Source of the DNA: a virus
Virus record (IMG/VR): IMGVR_UViG_3300037485_000323
Coordinates: 1-24,923 of that record
Direction: 5' to 3' (one strand)
Length of the DNA: 24,923 nt
Of the stretch, positions 1-5,597 are shown piece after piece. The position numbers were made by a program, and so were the translations under genes. Position 1 is the stretch's first letter. Each line of letters starts with the position of its first letter. The notes under the pieces are model-generated. The model was given only the letters and a program-made list of their open reading frames with translations. It did no database searches and had not been told where the DNA came from.

Positions 1-46
1 TGATATTGTTGTAGGTGGTATCGAATATCGTGTTAATAAATTTTAA
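1..46 (+). CDS. 3' end of a small unknown protein (partial)
   Basis: An open frame enters from the left edge and ends at a TAA at 44-46, giving the last 14 residues (DIVVGGIEYRVNKF). It stops just before the ribosome binding site of the next gene, the same spacing as in the following tight gene array, so it is probably the end of another small early gene. Too little is visible to say what it does. Confidence 0.45.
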   Translation, partial: DIVVGGIEYRVNKF

Positions 47-56
47 GGAGATTTAA

Positions 57-233
57 ATGACTATTTACGATCAGTTGCAAACTAATGTAGGGCAGCTAAA
101 TTATGTGGTTGGCATCTTGGCTGCTGGCAACTTAGATGATTGGGAGATCAAAGAGTACGAAGGTCTAAAATCTGATTACATCTACAAAATTGATGAATTA
201 AGATTAAAAATAAAAGCATACGAATTAATGTAA
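57..233 (+). CDS. Small hypothetical early protein, 58 aa
   Basis: Starts MTIYDQLQTNVGQL at an ATG that follows GGAGAT (47-52) with the usual spacing. It ends eight bases before the -35 box of promoter P1. The product is 58 residues, has no Cys or hydrophobic segment long enough for a membrane, and looks helical with a charged second half. I do not recognise a family. The good ribosome binding site and the fit between the left partial gene and P1 support that it is real. Confidence 0.65.
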   Translation: MTIYDQLQTNVGQLNYVVGILAAGNLDDWEIKEYEGLKSDYIYKIDELRLKIKAYELM

Positions 234-240
234 TTATGTG

Positions 241-275
241 TTGACAGCATCCTTAATAAGTATATAATGAATGTG
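241..275 (+). promoter_or_regulatory. Sigma70-type promoter P1 (repeat family)
   Basis: A perfect -35 box TTGACA (241-246) is followed by a 16-bp spacer and a perfect -10 box TATAAT (263-268). The spacer contains CTTAATAAG (252-260), a palindrome about its central base. The sequence downstream of -10, GAATGTGTAGGTT (269-281), recurs at P4 and nearly so at P3. The first gene behind it starts at 310. Match to consensus and recurrence at other intergenic spots make this a confident call; transcription starts near 275 by spacing. Confidence 0.88.
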
Positions 276-309
276 TAGGTTAGATATTTAATTATTTAGG
301 AGATCGAAA

Positions 310-489
310 ATGGAAATGCGAAATGCAATAGCAATTATTGATGAATACCGAGCTGTTATTGGTGTGCCTTATTTGGAAGCCTTGATTGAAATGAGAGCTG
401 ATTTTGAAAATGGTTACTTGAACTATGATCAAGCTCTAGCTTATCGCGTGTTCATGGCTGCTGGTCGTGAAATGTTTGCGCCTGTTTAA
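310..489 (+). CDS. Small early protein, 59 aa, paralogue of the gene at 4094
   Basis: First gene behind promoter P1; the ATG follows GGAGATCGAAA. The 59-residue product (MEMRNAIAIIDEYRAV...) lines up over its whole length with the product of the gene at 4094, also the first gene behind a near-identical promoter (P4). Shared features are an AIxxIxxY start, a central EAL, and an AYxxF near the end. No known domain is recognised. The duplicated promoter-plus-gene arrangement suggests an old duplication inside the early region. Confidence 0.75.
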   Translation: MEMRNAIAIIDEYRAVIGVPYLEALIEMRADFENGYLNYDQALAYRVFMAAGREMFAPV

Positions 490-499
490 GGAGATCGAA

Positions 500-709
500 A
501 TGGCAAAACTTAATAAAATTGAAAAAAAAGTTGAGAATCAAGTGGAAGCAATGTTTTACAAATTAGCGTTTGGTGTCCAATTCGATATTTTTGATCTGTG
601 CAAAGTAGGAAAAGATGCTAAAAAAATCTTGTTAGCGGTTGGCGATGACGGCTTAGAGGATGCTGAAATGGCAATGATCGAAGCAATCGCGCAGTACAGA
701 GTAAATTAA
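500..709 (+). CDS. Small hypothetical early protein, 69 aa
   Basis: I chose the ATG at 500 because GGAGATCG (490-497) sits immediately upstream; an in-frame ATG at 467 lies inside the preceding gene and lacks a binding site. The product (MAKLNKIEKKVENQVEA...) has a basic amphipathic start and ends with AIAQYRVN. Short proteins with this kind of ending (xAIxxYRxN) occur among phage hypotheticals, to my recollection, but no function is known to me. It lies 10 bases after its upstream neighbour, in the same transcript from P1. Confidence 0.7.
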   Translation: MAKLNKIEKKVENQVEAMFYKLAFGVQFDIFDLCKVGKDAKKILLAVGDDGLEDAEMAMIEAIAQYRVN

Positions 710-729
710 CTTTACGAAAGGATTGAATC

Positions 730-876
730 ATGTATCAAATGTCTGAAGTTGATGTAAAAGTTATTGTTAATGCTTTAAATCAAGAATTGAAATTACCAAA
801 TGGAATATTGAGTGCTGAAGAAGTTGATGCTGCAAAACAATTAATCGCTTATTACCAAAATCTTTTAGGAGAATAA
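730..876 (+). CDS. Small hypothetical early protein, 48 aa
   Basis: The ATG at 730 follows AAAGGATTGAATC, a good binding site of a different type from the GGAGAT cassette. The product (MYQMSEVDVKVIVNAL...) is 48 residues, acidic, and likely two helices. It ends one base before the next start codon, so the two are probably translated together. Function unknown. Confidence 0.65.
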   Translation: MYQMSEVDVKVIVNALNQELKLPNGILSAEEVDAAKQLIAYYQNLLGE

Positions 877-877
877 A

Positions 878-1069
878 ATGAGTACATATTATGAAGATCT
901 AAAAATGAACAATCCAGCAAAATACGCTGATCGTAGGATTGCAGGAACTTTAGATAAAGTTGCATTAAAAAACATGATCCGCGCTTTATCTATTTTGCCT
1001 TTACTTAATACAAATGAAGATGAAATTCGTTTGGCTGCTGCCAAAAGGTTGATTAGAAATAGGTACTAA
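878..1069 (+). CDS. Small hypothetical phage protein, 63 aa
   Basis: Starts one base after the preceding stop, and its binding site AGGAGA lies in the last codons of that gene, indicating coupled translation. The 63-residue product has a central stretch VALKNMIRALSILPLLNT followed by a charged helix AAAKRLIRNRY. A pattern of ALSxxPxLNTxEDexRLxAAK is one I associate with small conserved phage proteins of unknown role. No catalytic motif or membrane segment is visible. Confidence 0.7.
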   Translation: MSTYYEDLKMNNPAKYADRRIAGTLDKVALKNMIRALSILPLLNTNEDEIRLAAAKRLIRNRY

Positions 1070-1093
1070 AATTAATTACTGGAGATCACGAAA

Positions 1094-1300
1094 ATGAAAT
1101 TTATTGCTCAAAATAACGGTAGATTCTACATAGAAAATCTTAGGCAAATGCGTTACTTCCCAATCAAAAAAGCCGAAGCTATAGCCATGCTTGCTAATGG
1201 TCAAGCAGAAGAAGTTAATTACTGTCCGTTTGGTCGGATAGATCTTCAAATGGCAGCAATGGAAACTCGCGCTGCAATTCAAAAAATAATGGAAAAATAA
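1094..1300 (+). CDS. Small hypothetical early protein, 68 aa
   Basis: The ATG at 1094 is part of the full start cassette GGAGATCACGAAAATG (1081-1096). The 68-residue product (MKFIAQNNGRFYIENL...) begins with an apparent beta-strand pattern and ends in a helical, charged tail. No family recognised. A reading frame on the opposite strand over the same bases lacks any start cassette and is ignored. Confidence 0.7.
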   Translation: MKFIAQNNGRFYIENLRQMRYFPIKKAEAIAMLANGQAEEVNYCPFGRIDLQMAAMETRAAIQKIMEK

Positions 1301-1301
1301 A

Positions 1302-1376
1302 ATGTTAAATATATCTCAATATTTTGTAGTTCATATTCTTGTTATGGATTTTAATGAGGAGAGCAGACCGCAATGA
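1302..1376 (+). CDS. Possible 24-aa leader peptide overlapping the next gene
   Basis: A short frame (MLNISQYFVVHILVMDFNEE, then SRPQ) runs from 1302 to a TGA that overlaps the next start codon as ATGA (1373-1376). The overlap is the classic arrangement for coupled translation, and the 70-base gap would otherwise be unusually long for this region. Only a weak GGA lies upstream and the peptide is very short, so this is tentative. Confidence 0.3.
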   Translation: MLNISQYFVVHILVMDFNEESRPQ

Positions 1377-1591
1377 CTAAAAATGAAGCATTTTATATGT
1401 CATTAGACAAATGGAAATTGTTGGAACATATTTGCGATGAATTTGATAATGCAATTAGAAGCGATTTAGAACATGGTGTTAAATCATTAAACGAAATATA
1501 TGCGGCTAAATTTTTTAAAGAATATCCCGAATTAAATAAATTTGCAGGATATTTAAATCAACTGCGTGAAATTTATGGATTGGATGAATAA
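1373..1591 (+). CDS. Small hypothetical early protein, 72 aa
   Basis: The ATG follows GAGGAG (1357-1362). The product starts MTKNEAFYMSLDKW, and the next gene's product starts MTKDEAFEKFW; the shared MTK(N/D)EAF start suggests that the two proteins share an N-terminal element, although the rest does not align by eye. The body is acidic and helical with aromatic residues. The stop overlaps the next start by one base (TAATG). Function unknown. Confidence 0.7.
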   Translation: MTKNEAFYMSLDKWKLLEHICDEFDNAIRSDLEHGVKSLNEIYAAKFFKEYPELNKFAGYLNQLREIYGLDE

Positions 1592-2166
1592 TGACTAAAG
1601 ACGAAGCATTTGAGAAGTTTTGGAATACGGAGATAGTTTCTGCTGTAACTGGTAGTGTTGATACAGCCATGTGGGGCGATATTGATAGAAACGATACTGC
1701 CTATATATTTATGGCTGGATTCAAAGCCTGTAAAGAAGCATTAGAACAGCCAACAGTCACAGAATTAAATGACGAATACTTGCGTGATACTTATGTGCAA
1801 GGGTTATCACAGCCAGCACAAGAACCTGTGGCGTGGATTAATGTTAAAGATAAATTGCCGCCAGTTAATATTGAGGTTTTAACTTACGATAAACATCACG
1901 AAAAACAATATTTTTTAACTTCAATTATTATTGAAAATGTAGATAAATTTTATTTCAATGCGTTTACTCATTGGATGCCATTGCCTAAAGCACCCAATGA
2001 AACTAACACCCACCCTGCACCATCATGGCAAGGATTAAGTGATGATGAAATATGGAATATAGCAAATTTTTTAGGTAAAAATAAAGAATGGGATTATCCA
2101 GTTATGTTTGCTAAAACTATTGAGAAGGTTTTGAGGGAGAAAAATAATGCAAAAATAATCAAATAG
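1591..2166 (+). CDS. DUF551-like phage protein, 191 aa
   Basis: The middle of the protein carries the DUF551 signature: a WINVKDKLPP start near residue 82 and a closing THWMPLP near residue 127, with a strand-rich segment between them. DUF551 domains are widespread in phage early regions, often joined to other short modules, and have no established function. The N-terminal third (MTKDEAF...) resembles the start of the preceding gene. The C-terminal third (LSDDEIWNIANF... then FAKTIEKVLREKN) matches a pattern common at the ends of such mosaic phage proteins. It is the last gene before promoter P2. The assignment rests on recalled motifs. Confidence 0.75.
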   Translation: MTKDEAFEKFWNTEIVSAVTGSVDTAMWGDIDRNDTAYIFMAGFKACKEALEQPTVTELNDEYLRDTYVQGLSQPAQEPVAWINVKDKLPPVNIEVLTYDKHHEKQYFLTSIIIENVDKFYFNAFTHWMPLPKAPNETNTHPAPSWQGLSDDEIWNIANFLGKNKEWDYPVMFAKTIEKVLREKNNAKIIK

Positions 2167-2170
2167 AGTA

Positions 2171-2205
2171 TTGACATAATCCTTAATAAGCATACAATGT
2201 AGTTG
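2171..2205 (+). promoter_or_regulatory. Sigma70-type promoter P2 (repeat family)
   Basis: TTGACA (2171-2176), a 16-bp spacer and TACAAT (2193-2198). The spacer again contains the palindrome CTTAATAAG (2182-2190). The downstream block GTAGTTGTGGTT (2199-2210) is a diverged copy of the one at P1. It lies between the DUF551-like gene and the gene starting at 2238. Confidence 0.8.
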
Positions 2206-2237
2206 TGGTTGTTATTAATTTATTGGAGATTACGAAA

Positions 2238-2447
2238 ATGGCAAATGAAGAATTTTTTAGTTACGTTAATAGTTTTTATGGAAATGCTGGCATTTATAAC
2301 ATGGGATTTGAAGAAGATTGTATTCGAGCTGCTATTGAAATAGTTCGTTTAGGAAATCGTTTTGGAGTTCCTTTTTGTGGTGACAGTTTAGATCGTGAAC
2401 ACGTTTTGGTTGTGCTGCAAGAGAATTTCAACGGCATTAACGCATAA
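2238..2447 (+). CDS. Small hypothetical early protein, 69 aa
   Basis: First gene behind P2. The start is the ATG at 2238 in the cassette GGAGATTACGAAAATG (2225-2240); an upstream in-frame GTG at 2205 falls in the promoter's initial transcribed region and is rejected. The product (MANEEFFSYVNSFYGNAGI...) is acidic, with two Cys and an alpha-helical look. No family recognised. Confidence 0.72.
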   Translation: MANEEFFSYVNSFYGNAGIYNMGFEEDCIRAAIEIVRLGNRFGVPFCGDSLDREHVLVVLQENFNGINA

Positions 2448-2462
2448 ATGGAGATTACGAAA

Positions 2463-2768
2463 ATGAAATATGCAAATCATCATGGTTATTCAGATGTAAA
2501 TCCCTACGAAGTTGTCAAAGTTATTTCAGAAAAATGTTTAGAGATCCGCGCCATGATCGCGGAAAAAGATCCTAGTGTTGTTACTCAGTTTGTTGTTGGC
2601 GGCTTCTCAGCGTTTAGCGACAATGCTCAAAAATGGATTATCGAATCAGATCCAGTTTGTCCAGTTTTCAGAATTAGAAAACATATTGGCGGAGATTGGA
2701 GAGATAAACATGGTAATCGTTATGTGTTAGCAGATCATCCGATTAAACACTACGACTACAATTTCTAA
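2463..2768 (+). CDS. Hypothetical early protein, 101 aa
   Basis: I prefer the ATG at 2463 at the end of the start cassette. An in-frame ATG at 2448 would read the cassette itself as MEITK, which also happens at 4274 and 5582, so it is most likely a by-product of the cassette. The protein (MKYANHHGYSDVNPYEVVKV...) has a helical N-terminal half and a strand-rich, aromatic and basic C-terminal half (IGGDWRDKHGNRYV). No catalytic motif is recognised. Confidence 0.7.
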   Translation: MKYANHHGYSDVNPYEVVKVISEKCLEIRAMIAEKDPSVVTQFVVGGFSAFSDNAQKWIIESDPVCPVFRIRKHIGGDWRDKHGNRYVLADHPIKHYDYNF

Positions 2769-2774
2769 CTAAAT

Positions 2775-2788
2775 AGCCCTTCGGGGCT
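2775..2788 (+). terminator. Short AGCCC-TTCG-GGGCT hairpin
   Basis: A 5-bp GC-rich stem closed by a TTCG tetraloop sits between the stop at 2768 and the next start cassette at 2795. There is no T-run behind it, so it is a poor intrinsic terminator. It may instead act as an RNA processing or stability element that sets apart the SprT-like gene. Confidence 0.4.
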
Positions 2789-2807
2789 TCTACTGGAGAT
2801 AACGAAA

Positions 2808-3272
2808 ATGGAATTAATTGAAGCGCAGCAGTTAGCAAAAGAACTTATGCAGCAGCATAATGTTTCTCACTATCATTTCAAATTTGATAATGCTGTTAGG
2901 CGATTTGGTTACTGCAACTACTCTAAAAAAACAATTAGCCTAAGTAAAAAAATAGTTAGCTTAAATGATCAAGCTACAGTCAAAAATGTAATCCTGCACG
3001 AAATCGCTCATGCGATGCTCGGTCATGGTTACGGTCATAATGCCACATGGGTGCGTACCGCAAAATCAATTGGCTGCGATGGTAAACGCTGCTACAGCCG
3101 CAATGAAGTATCAACACCTAAATTAAAATATTCTGTTATCTGTACAAACTGCAAAGGTAAATGGAAACGCGCAAAAAAACCAATTAAAGGTTTAGCGTGT
3201 GGTAGCTGCTGCAAGAAATTTAATGGCGGCAAATATTCTAAAGAATTTATTTTTGAAGTAGTTTTAAATTAA
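2808..3272 (+). CDS. SprT-like zinc metalloprotein, 154 aa
   Basis: The HEIAH motif at residues 64-68 (catalytic Glu 65) followed by GHGYGHNATW gives the HExxH plus third-His pattern of the SprT-like/Spartan zinc metallopeptidases, with His 77 the likely third ligand. The C-terminal part holds a zinc-ribbon-like set of Cys pairs (C112/C115 and C131/C134), as in other SprT-family members. Cellular SprT-like proteins cleave DNA-crosslinked proteins; phage versions are common but not well studied. The start is the cassette ATG at 2808. It is the last gene before promoter P3. Family assignment is strong; the phage role is inferred only. Confidence 0.88.
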   Translation: MELIEAQQLAKELMQQHNVSHYHFKFDNAVRRFGYCNYSKKTISLSKKIVSLNDQATVKNVILHEIAHAMLGHGYGHNATWVRTAKSIGCDGKRCYSRNEVSTPKLKYSVICTNCKGKWKRAKKPIKGLACGSCCKKFNGGKYSKEFIFEVVLN

Positions 3273-3286
3273 ATCAAATATACCTA

Positions 3287-3321
3287 TTGCAATTATCCTT
3301 AATAGGTATATAATGAATGTG
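3287..3321 (+). promoter_or_regulatory. Sigma70-type promoter P3 (repeat family)
   Basis: TTGCAA (3287-3292), a 16-bp spacer and TATAAT (3309-3314). The spacer has the same core ATCCTTAATA, but the palindrome is imperfect here (CTTAATAGG, 3298-3306). The following GAATGTGTTGGTT (3315-3327) differs from P1 by one base. The -35 box is weaker than at P1, P2 and P4. Confidence 0.8.
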
Positions 3322-3347
3322 TTGGTTAGTTAATTAGGAGATAAAAA

Positions 3348-3527
3348 ATGATTTACAGATTCAGAGTTGCTGAAAATGTTTATGAGTTTGAAGCTGAAGC
3401 TGCTGTCGAAGCGATGGAGATGTGTAATCGTCAAGTAATGGATGGATTAAACATTGGTCCGTATGCTTGGCAAGATGCCATTGAGCCAAATGTTTTTTAT
3501 TGTGCTGCTGGTAATTTTTGGGATTAA
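3348..3527 (+). CDS. Small hypothetical early protein, 59 aa
   Basis: First gene behind P3; ATG at 3348 follows GGAGAT (3337-3342). The product (MIYRFRVAENVYEFEAEAAV...) starts with a strand pattern, then a helix, and ends in an aromatic stretch (FYCAAGNFWD). It is acidic. No family recognised. The sequence fits tightly between P3 and the next start cassette. Confidence 0.68.
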   Translation: MIYRFRVAENVYEFEAEAAVEAMEMCNRQVMDGLNIGPYAWQDAIEPNVFYCAAGNFWD

Positions 3528-3542
3528 TTAAGGAGATCGAAA

Positions 3543-4028
3543 ATGGAAAAAAAATTAAGTGTTCATGCTGCGGCAGCAAGATTGATCCGCCAGTACATGA
3601 AAGCAAATGGAATCGTTGGTCGCGTTAATGCTGATAGCTATGCTGGTGGTAACAGCGTAAATATCTACGTTGAAGATATGCCGCCAGCAGCCTACAAAGC
3701 TCTTGAAGATTATGCAGGTCAATACCAGTACGGTAATTTTGATGGGATGCAAGATCTTTACGAATACAGCAATGTTAATAATGACATTCCTCAAGTGAAA
3801 TACGTTTTCGTGAATAACAAAATCAACGATGAAATGCGTCAAGAAATTTGGGATTTTGCTGTGGGTTATTATGGCGGAATGATGGGTGCGCCTGTCAATG
3901 CAGGTGATGCTGGTATGTACTACCACGAAGGTATGCGAGTTTGGGGAAATGAGATCATCTATCGTGAATTTAGAAATGAAGATGGTGCATTTTGGAACTT
4001 CAAAAATAATGTTCAATTAGCTGCTTAA
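3543..4028 (+). CDS. LPD29-like phage protein, 161 aa
   Basis: The ATG follows GGAGATCGAAA. The first 60 residues have the pattern of the large polyvalent-protein-associated domain LPD29: an amphipathic helix AAAARLIRQYMKANG, then a strand, then SYAGGNSVNIYVED. LPD29 domains are found in phage and mobile-element proteins, often injected or anti-host ones, but their function is unproven. The C-terminal half is rich in Tyr, Gly and Met (VGYYGGMMGAPVNAG...) and has no recognised domain. It is the last gene before promoter P4. The domain call is from memory of the motif and moderate in confidence. Confidence 0.65.
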   Translation: MEKKLSVHAAAARLIRQYMKANGIVGRVNADSYAGGNSVNIYVEDMPPAAYKALEDYAGQYQYGNFDGMQDLYEYSNVNNDIPQVKYVFVNNKINDEMRQEIWDFAVGYYGGMMGAPVNAGDAGMYYHEGMRVWGNEIIYREFRNEDGAFWNFKNNVQLAA

Positions 4029-4033
4029 TTTAC

Positions 4034-4068
4034 TTGACTCTATCCTTAATAAGTATATAATGAATGTG
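4034..4068 (+). promoter_or_regulatory. Sigma70-type promoter P4 (repeat family)
   Basis: TTGACT (4034-4039), a 16-bp spacer and TATAAT (4056-4061). The spacer contains CTTAATAAG (4045-4053), and the bases after -10, GAATGTGTAGGTT (4062-4074), are identical to those at P1. The gene behind it (4094) is a paralogue of the gene behind P1. Confidence 0.86.
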
Positions 4069-4093
4069 TAGGTTGATTATTAAGGAGATTGAG

Positions 4094-4270
4094 ATGCAAG
4101 TTCAGCAAGCAATTGGAGTTATTGAGCAGTATGCGGTTTGTAATTTTGATGGTTGTTTCATGGAAGCCTTGTTTCAGATTGGTGATTTAGTTCGTGCTGG
4201 TGAAGCCGATCAAGAAGAAGAAGAAGCCTACCAAGCCTTTTTGCTTCCAGCCAATGAGTTTTTTCACTAA
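4094..4270 (+). CDS. Small early protein, 58 aa, paralogue of the gene at 310
   Basis: Start chosen at 4094 because GGAGAT (4084-4089) lies five bases upstream. An upstream in-frame start at 4064 would begin in the promoter. The product (MQVQQAIGVIEQYAVCNFDG...) aligns end to end with the P1-driven 59-residue protein: AIxxIxxY, central EAL, then AYxxF and a FF near the C-terminus. It differs in carrying a very acidic stretch (DQEEEEA). Function unknown. Confidence 0.75.
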   Translation: MQVQQAIGVIEQYAVCNFDGCFMEALFQIGDLVRAGEADQEEEEAYQAFLLPANEFFH

Positions 4271-4288
4271 TTAATGGAGATTACGAAA

Positions 4289-4522
4289 ATGAACTTATCA
4301 AAAGAAATACAAGAATTTGAAGAAGCGATCAATAGTGATAACTTTTTATATTCTCGGAAATGGAGAGTTAGCCAATATTCTGATAATTATAGTGTTGTTG
4401 CTTATCTTAAAGATGACATAAGCGTTAATGGAAAATCGGGATATGCCATGCTTCCATTAAAAGAAGCATTAGAAGTGCTAGAAAAAAATGGCAAAGAAAA
4501 GCCTTATGGCTCATTAGTTTAA
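4289..4522 (+). CDS. Small hypothetical early protein, 77 aa
   Basis: Start at 4289 in the cassette GGAGATTACGAAAATG; the in-frame ATG at 4274 would translate the cassette as MEITK and is considered secondary. The product (MNLSKEIQEFEEAINSDNF...) has a helix, then a three-strand-like pattern (RKWRVSQYSDNYSVVAYL), then a helix with PLKEALEVLEKNG. The fold looks compact, but no family is recognised. Confidence 0.7.
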   Translation: MNLSKEIQEFEEAINSDNFLYSRKWRVSQYSDNYSVVAYLKDDISVNGKSGYAMLPLKEALEVLEKNGKEKPYGSLV

Positions 4523-4546
4523 TCAATAAAATTAAAGGACATTGTA

Positions 4547-4687
4547 ATGATCAAAGTAACAGCAGAATTTAACGTAGAAAATGAAGAAGTAATGGATCGC
4601 TTGTTTATGATGATGGTTGAAAACTTTGGAGTTTTTATTGAGTATGATGTCGAAGAAATAGAGGAGAATGAATGTGGAATTAACTGA
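4547..4687 (+). CDS. Small acidic hypothetical protein, 46 aa
   Basis: The ATG at 4547 follows AAAGGACATTGTA. The product starts MIKVTAEFNVENEEVMDRLF and is strongly acidic at its end. It overlaps the next gene by up to 20 bases in another frame, which points to translational coupling. A reading frame on the other strand over the same bases has no usable start signal. Function unknown. Confidence 0.6.
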   Translation: MIKVTAEFNVENEEVMDRLFMMMVENFGVFIEYDVEEIEENECGIN

Positions 4688-4835
4688 AGAAATTGTGACT
4701 GAATTAGCGCGAAATGTTTGTTTAGCATCTACTGACTTTGATGGCGCGTATGGTATAGATTATGTTGAGTACGTTTTTACAATTGATGAATTAATGGTGC
4801 TGGCTCAATCATTAAACAAATTAGAATTATTTTAA
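4668..4835 (+). CDS. Small hypothetical early protein, 55 aa
   Basis: Starts inside the preceding gene. The ATG at 4668 sits almost on top of its binding site GAGGAG (4661-4666). The in-frame GTG at 4674 has proper spacing and may be the true start, shortening the product by two residues. The product (VELTEEIVTELARNV...) is acidic and helical. Its last codons form the first unit of a 10-bp tandem repeat. Function unknown. Confidence 0.6.
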   Translation: MNVELTEEIVTELARNVCLASTDFDGAYGIDYVEYVFTIDELMVLAQSLNKLELF

Positions 4836-4855
4836 ATTATTTTAAATTATTTTAA
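4826..4855. repeat. Three 10-bp tandem repeats of ATTATTTTAA
   Basis: ATTATTTTAA occurs three times head to tail at 4826-4835, 4836-4845 and 4846-4855. The first copy forms the end and stop of the preceding gene. The AT-only block lies just upstream of promoter P5 (-35 at 4865), where an A/T-rich element could help RNA polymerase binding, or it may simply be slippage. Confidence 0.85.
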
Positions 4856-4864
4856 TCAATTTGC

Positions 4865-4900
4865 TTGCAGTTAAACTATTTTAGGAATATACTGATCTTG
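4865..4900 (+). promoter_or_regulatory. Sigma70-type promoter P5 (diverged member)
   Basis: TTGCAG (4865-4870), a 17-bp spacer and TATACT (4888-4893). It lacks the CTTAATAAG palindrome but keeps the downstream CTTGTTGGTT block (4897-4906) seen at the other promoters. The gene at 4933 follows. It is less close to consensus than P1, P2 and P4. Confidence 0.68.
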
Positions 4901-4932
4901 TTGGTTGATTATAAATTACTGGAGATAACGAA

Positions 4933-5211
4933 ATGAATGTAGAAAAACTTTTAAATAACTTGCCTAAAATTCCTGTGTTAGTTTGGAATCGTGAAACTAG
5001 AGAGCATGAAGATAAATTAGTAGCTCCCCATGCTTTTATTCGTGATGGATATTTATATGTAAGCGCGGAAAATGGTGATGATGCTGCTGATTACTACGGT
5101 GAATATCATGGTGGTTATGCTTGGATCAATCCGATTTTGGAAAAATTTGCTACTGATAACAAATGTTATTGGGAGTGGCAAGATGCAGGTACTATCGTTT
5201 TAAATAAATAA
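4933..5211 (+). CDS. Hypothetical early protein, 92 aa
   Basis: First gene behind P5, with a start cassette one base shorter than usual (GGAGATAACGAAATG, 4921-4935). The product (MNVEKLLNNLPKIPVLVWNR...) has alternating strand patterns and an aromatic, acidic centre (DYYGEYHGGYAWINP). It looks like a small beta-rich protein. No family recognised. Confidence 0.72.
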   Translation: MNVEKLLNNLPKIPVLVWNRETREHEDKLVAPHAFIRDGYLYVSAENGDDAADYYGEYHGGYAWINPILEKFATDNKCYWEWQDAGTIVLNK

Positions 5212-5230
5212 TTTACTGGAGATTACGAAA

Positions 5231-5458
5231 ATGGGAAATTTAGAAACAATCGAAGTGTACGGTGTGGAGTTTGATGTTTATTATACTTACCATACTTACG
5301 CTGATCCCTTTGGAACTGGTGACAGTCCTACCGAACATGAGATCGACATAACATCTATCGAAGATGTTACAGGTACTCAAAATCTGCAAGAGCTTCTTGG
5401 TGAAACAGTCATAGATAAAATTATCGAACAAATTAGTTTAATTGAAACAGGGAGATAG
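5231..5458 (+). CDS. Small conserved-type phage protein, 75 aa
   Basis: Start cassette GGAGATTACGAAAATG at 5218-5233. The product is beta-rich and acidic at first (VEFDVYYTYHTYADPFGTG...), then PTEHEIDITSIEDV, and ends in a helix. Short phage proteins with the order 'YYxYxx ... PxExExxIxxI ... C-terminal helix' are common in my recollection, but have no known function. A minus-strand frame over the same bases is not supported. Confidence 0.7.
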   Translation: MGNLETIEVYGVEFDVYYTYHTYADPFGTGDSPTEHEIDITSIEDVTGTQNLQELLGETVIDKIIEQISLIETGR

Positions 5459-5460
5459 TC

Positions 5461-5535
5461 ATGGAACTTTATCTTATATGTTACTTTGCTGGTGTTGTTA
5501 CTGTCATGGTCTTAAATGACGCTTGGAGTCGGTAA
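5461..5535 (+). CDS. Tiny membrane peptide, 24 aa
   Basis: An ATG at 5461 follows GGAGATAGTC (5451-5460), so it has the same type of binding site as its neighbours. It encodes MELYLICYFAGVVTVMVLND plus AWSR. Residues 2-18 are hydrophobic enough to span a membrane. Its stop overlaps the ATG at 5535 as TAATG. The good binding site and the gap it fills make it plausible; nothing further is known. Confidence 0.5.
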   Translation: MELYLICYFAGVVTVMVLNDAWSR

Positions 5536-5597
5536 TGTCAGAAGATCAATTCCAAGCCGAAATTATGGATGAACTTAAAATTATGGAGATTACGAAA

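Noticed and set aside
3555-4016. 153-codon open frame on the minus strand within the LPD29-like gene
   Set aside because: Ile/Thr/Val-rich antisense frame without binding site; the plus-strand gene has a full start cassette and domain pattern.
241-4074. The repeated promoters as a CRISPR-like or attachment-site array
   Set aside because: The repeats are irregularly spaced by 1-2 kb, hold clear -35 and -10 boxes and always precede a gene.
4826-4855. Three ATTATTTTAA repeats as an origin iteron array
   Set aside because: Only three short AT-only copies, no neighbouring initiator gene; slippage or promoter element is simpler.
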